DNA of 8,481 bases, from the NCBI GenBank assembly GCA_934203205.1, contig CAKPYV010000056.1, positions 1 to 8,481 on the forward strand. The letters run 5' to 3'. This DNA comes from an uncultured Anaerovibrio sp. Lineage in GTDB: Bacteria; Bacillota; Negativicutes; Selenomonadales; Selenomonadaceae. Below, piece by piece: positions 6,823 to 8,481 of this stretch; within the stretch, counting starts at the first letter, position 1; every line of letters begins with the position of its first letter. A model generated the notes under the pieces. That model was not told where the DNA came from. It worked only from the letters and a program-made list of their open reading frames with translations, and made no database searches. Made by a program: the position numbers and the translations under genes.

Positions 6823-6950
6823 ATATATACACCTCGCTTCTTCCCATATTGGGCGTATTACAAGTCCTCTCTGCGAAGACTTGGTCCGACTTAGCTTCCC
6901 AAAATGGGACAAAGCCGAAAAAATCAACTTCCCGGATTCAAAATCCGACT
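6823..6950 (-). promoter_or_regulatory. structured 5' leader of rpmE, candidate L31 autoregulatory element
   Basis: The transcript from the predicted start near 6950 has about 128 untranslated bases, unusual for a 65-codon gene. On the minus strand it can form GGATT-TTG-AATCC, two short hairpins of the same type (CCCA-TTT-TGGG and CCCA-ATA-TGGG), each followed by GAAG, and CAAGTC with GACTTG around an 11-base loop. The last CCCA/TGGG hairpin lies just upstream of the ribosome binding site. Ribosomal-protein leaders for L31 are known in Firmicutes; assignment to that class here is inference, not a model match. Confidence 0.42.
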
Positions 6951-6956
6951 TGTGAT

Positions 6957-6985
6957 ATTATATCATAGCCCCCATTCTGGCGCAA
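6957..6985 (-). promoter_or_regulatory. rpmE: promoter of rpmE
   Basis: On the minus strand TTGCGC (6980-6985) and a perfect TATAAT (6957-6962) are spaced by 17 bases. It is the only good match upstream of rpmE and places the start near 6950. It diverges from the clpX-like promoter, whose -35 lies about 20 bases away. Confidence 0.6.
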
Positions 6986-7005
6986 CAAATAATTAGAAAA
7001 AAATG

Positions 7006-7034
7006 TTGAAATTTTACCCACTTTACACCATAAT
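7006..7034 (+). promoter_or_regulatory. promoter of the clpX-like gene
   Basis: TTGAAA (7006-7011) and CATAAT (7029-7034), spaced by 17 bases, are close to the sigma-A consensus. Transcription would start near 7041, giving a leader of about 40 bases before the ATG at 7083. I see no CIRCE or CtsR operator, so heat-shock control is not evident. Confidence 0.6.
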
Positions 7035-7082
7035 GTATACATTGAAAAAGTAACAATGTTTGTTTATTGAGAGGTATAATTT

Positions 7083-8372
7083 ATGAGCGAAAAAGATCCT
7101 ACTATCCAGTGCAGCTTTTGCAAGCGCCGTGTGGTAGTACATTCCCAATATGATTTGCCAGTATATGACCCACGCAGTGGCTTTGCCCTGTGTGCTAGAT
7201 GCGTAACAGATATTTACAAGGCCATTGAGGCTCATCAGGTAGAGGTCAACAAGGAAACAGATGCCGAAACCATGAGCAATCTGGATGAGGAAATGTCCAG
7301 AATCAAGCCTCACCTTATTAAGGAATATCTGGACAAGTACATTATCAATCAGGATCAGGCCAAGAAAATCCTATCTGTAGCTGTTTACAATCACTACAAG
7401 CGAATGAAATACGGCTTCGATCACAAGGAGGATGAGCTGGATGAAATCGAGAAATCCAATGTGATTATCCTGGGCCCATCTGGCTGTGGTAAAACCGCCC
7501 TGTTATCCCATCTGGCCAAGATGCTGGATATTCCTTTTGCCGTAACCGATTCCTCCAGTCTTACCGAGGCTGGCTTTGTAGGCTCTGATGTAGAGGTAGC
7601 TGTCCGCAATCTGTACTATGCCGCCGACAAGAATATTACCCGCTGTGAACATGGTATTATCTATCTGGACGAGTTCGACAAAATCGCCCGCAAATCCGGA
7701 GAGAACAACACTATTACCGCAGACCCAGGCCATGAGGGTGTACAGCAATCCCTGCTGAAAATGCTGGAAGGCAGCGAGGTAGAATTTACCGCCAGAGGCC
7801 AGCGGAAGCATCCAGAGGCTCCTACCATCAAGGTAAATACCAAAAATATTCTCTTTATTGTAGGCGGTGCCTTTGTAGGCATTGAGAAAATCATTGCCAA
7901 GCGGTTGAAGGCTACTGACACCGGTATTGGCTTTGGTGCTAAAATCGAAGGCCAGAATGAAAAGCCAAAATACAATGATTTGATTCATAAAACCAGACCA
8001 GAGGATTTAATGAAATTTGGTATTATTCCAGAAATCATTGGCCGTCTCCCTGTTATCTGCACCTTGGAGGATTTGGACGAAAACGCCCTGCTGCGGATTC
8101 TCACTGAACCTCGCAATGCCCCAGTAAGACAGTACAAGAAGCTGATGGAAATGGATAATGTGGATTTGGAATTCTCTGATGATGCCCTTCATGCTGTAGC
8201 CCAGAAGGCTATTGAGCGTAAAACCGGCGCCCGCTCCCTCAAGGGAATTATTGAGGATGTTATGCTAGATATCATGTTTGATATTCCAAAATCCGACAAA
8301 CACCGCAAGGTAACCATTACTGCTGATTGCATTAACAACCATGCCACACCTATTGTTGAGGATTTAGAATAA
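7083..8372 (+). CDS. ClpX-like AAA+ unfoldase, divergent paralogue
   Basis: A 429-aa hexameric AAA+ unfoldase of the ClpX type, expected to unfold proteins and feed them to ClpP. Order: an N-terminal zinc finger with C10, C13, C37, C40, Walker A GPSGCGKT (131-138), pore loop 1 GFVG (164-167), Walker B IIYLDE (192-197), RKH loop (241-243), the ClpP-docking IGF (282-284), arginine finger R321 in PEIIGRLPV, and sensor-2 GAR (382-384). All catalytic parts are present, and the IGF loop implies that it still binds ClpP. It differs from housekeeping ClpX: the spacing between the two Cys pairs is 23 rather than about 18 residues with an unusual insert, GYVG has become GFVG, IGQ has become INQ (88-90), and the usual D-x-SGEGVQQ reads DPGHEGVQQ. 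No clpP or tig lies beside it. GAGGT (7071-7075) supports the ATG. It could instead be this lineage's only clpX, but the divergence argues for a second copy. Confidence 0.88.
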   Translation: MSEKDPTIQCSFCKRRVVVHSQYDLPVYDPRSGFALCARCVTDIYKAIEAHQVEVNKETDAETMSNLDEEMSRIKPHLIKEYLDKYIINQDQAKKILSVAVYNHYKRMKYGFDHKEDELDEIEKSNVIILGPSGCGKTALLSHLAKMLDIPFAVTDSSSLTEAGFVGSDVEVAVRNLYYAADKNITRCEHGIIYLDEFDKIARKSGENNTITADPGHEGVQQSLLKMLEGSEVEFTARGQRKHPEAPTIKVNTKNILFIVGGAFVGIEKIIAKRLKATDTGIGFGAKIEGQNEKPKYNDLIHKTRPEDLMKFGIIPEIIGRLPVICTLEDLDENALLRILTEPRNAPVRQYKKLMEMDNVDLEFSDDALHAVAQKAIERKTGARSLKGIIEDVMLDIMFDIPKSDKHRKVTITADCINNHATPIVEDLE

Positions 8373-8409
8373 GAAAAACTAAAAAGGCTTCTCTAAACGC
8401 ATTTTGTGT

Positions 8410-8462
8410 ACCGACCCCAAAAAGTTAGACCTAAAATCTAATTTTTGGAGGTCGGTTTTTTT
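8410..8462 (+). terminator. tip hairpin of the IS acting as an intrinsic terminator
   Basis: The arms 8410-8429 and 8437-8456 form a stem of about 18 bp around a 7-base loop, with single bulges at G8424 and A8449, followed directly by seven T (8456-8462). It would stop transcripts entering from the clpX-like gene, and its 3' arm contains GGAGG (8447-8451), the only ribosome binding site for the transposase frame. Confidence 0.8.
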
Positions 8463-8481
8463 GGCAAAATATAGTTATGAA
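8461..8481 (+). CDS. IS3-family transposase OrfA, first seven codons (truncated by the window)
   Basis: Codons TTG GCA AAA TAT AGT TAT GAA give (M)AKYSYE, the typical start of the helix-turn-helix OrfA of IS150-like elements. GGAGG at 8447-8451 lies nine bases before the TTG. OrfA normally binds the IS ends and is fused by frameshift to OrfB to make the active transposase; neither can be seen here. The TTG start in place of ATG is inferred from position, and only seven codons support the call. Confidence 0.6.

Larger units (their letters stand above)
8407..8481 (+). mobile_element. left end of an IS3-family (IS150-like) insertion sequence, cut by the window
   Basis: TGTACCGACCCCAAAAAGTT (8407-8426) has the TGTA-x-TGACCCC-AAAAAGTTAGAC form of many IS150-group left inverted repeats. 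It is followed at once by an inverted copy forming a hairpin, and then by a frame beginning MAKYSYE, the usual opening of an OrfA transposase subunit (as in MAKYS-F/Y-E-x-K). The element begins 34 bases after the clpX-like stop codon. The rest, including OrfB with its DDE catalytic domain and the right inverted repeat, lies outside the window, so target duplication and intactness cannot be judged. Confidence 0.72.

Noticed and set aside
6187..6894. 235-codon plus-strand frame
   Set aside because: It runs antisense through DUF1385, a terminator and rpmE, all of which are well supported.
6823..6927. Upstream extension of rpmE to 100 residues
   Set aside because: The added residues are unlike any L31; a strong ribosome binding site and the canonical MKNGIHPEF start fix the ATG at 6822.
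7503..7988. 161-codon minus-strand frame
   Set aside because: It is antisense to the AAA+ core of the clpX-like gene, with no supporting signals.
1..8481. CRISPR array or tRNA/rRNA genes
   Set aside because: There are no regularly spaced direct repeats and no tRNA or rRNA signature on either strand.

Overview
The window is chromosomal DNA from a low-to-moderate GC Firmicute. The block rpmE, DUF1385 (yqhQ-type), prfA, prmC, tsaC, the strong AGGAGG ribosome binding sites and the protein sequences suggest a Negativicutes (Selenomonas/Anaerovibrio-like) or related clostridial bacterium. This placement is inferred from style and gene order, not from a search.

Layout. Bases 1-436 hold no intact gene. 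Bases 18-253 read as a folded RNA with the hallmarks of a HEARO / IscB omega RNA. It starts at ATGA-TTCGAC and ends in a perfect 12-bp hairpin. The iscB nuclease gene that normally follows is missing; at most a dozen codons resembling its N-terminus survive. Bases 437-814 (+) encode a small DUF805 membrane protein. A long hairpin at 842-888 separates it from a convergent methyl-accepting chemotaxis protein gene (920-2884, -), which has its own promoter. Bases 3007-6549 (-) are a tight translation-related operon: DUF1385 membrane protein, prfA (release factor 1), prmC (methylates the release factor GGQ glutamine) and tsaC (first step of tRNA t6A synthesis). Upstream of it, ending in its own terminator, is rpmE (ribosomal protein L31), with a roughly 130-nt structured leader. 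Divergent from rpmE, a good promoter drives a 429-aa ClpX-type AAA+ unfoldase (7083-8372, +) whose zinc finger and several core motifs differ from housekeeping ClpX. Bases 8407-8481 are the left tip and first seven codons of an IS3-family (IS150-like) insertion sequence.

The most interesting points are the apparently orphan omega RNA with a readable guide position; the hairpin at 842-888, which matches the IS tip at the window end (40 of 47 bases on the opposite strand, with one compensatory base-pair change) and now serves as a terminator; the divergent, stand-alone ClpX paralogue; and a candidate L31 autoregulatory leader. The prfA-prmC-tsaC genes work together in translation: release factor, its modifying enzyme, and a tRNA modification enzyme.
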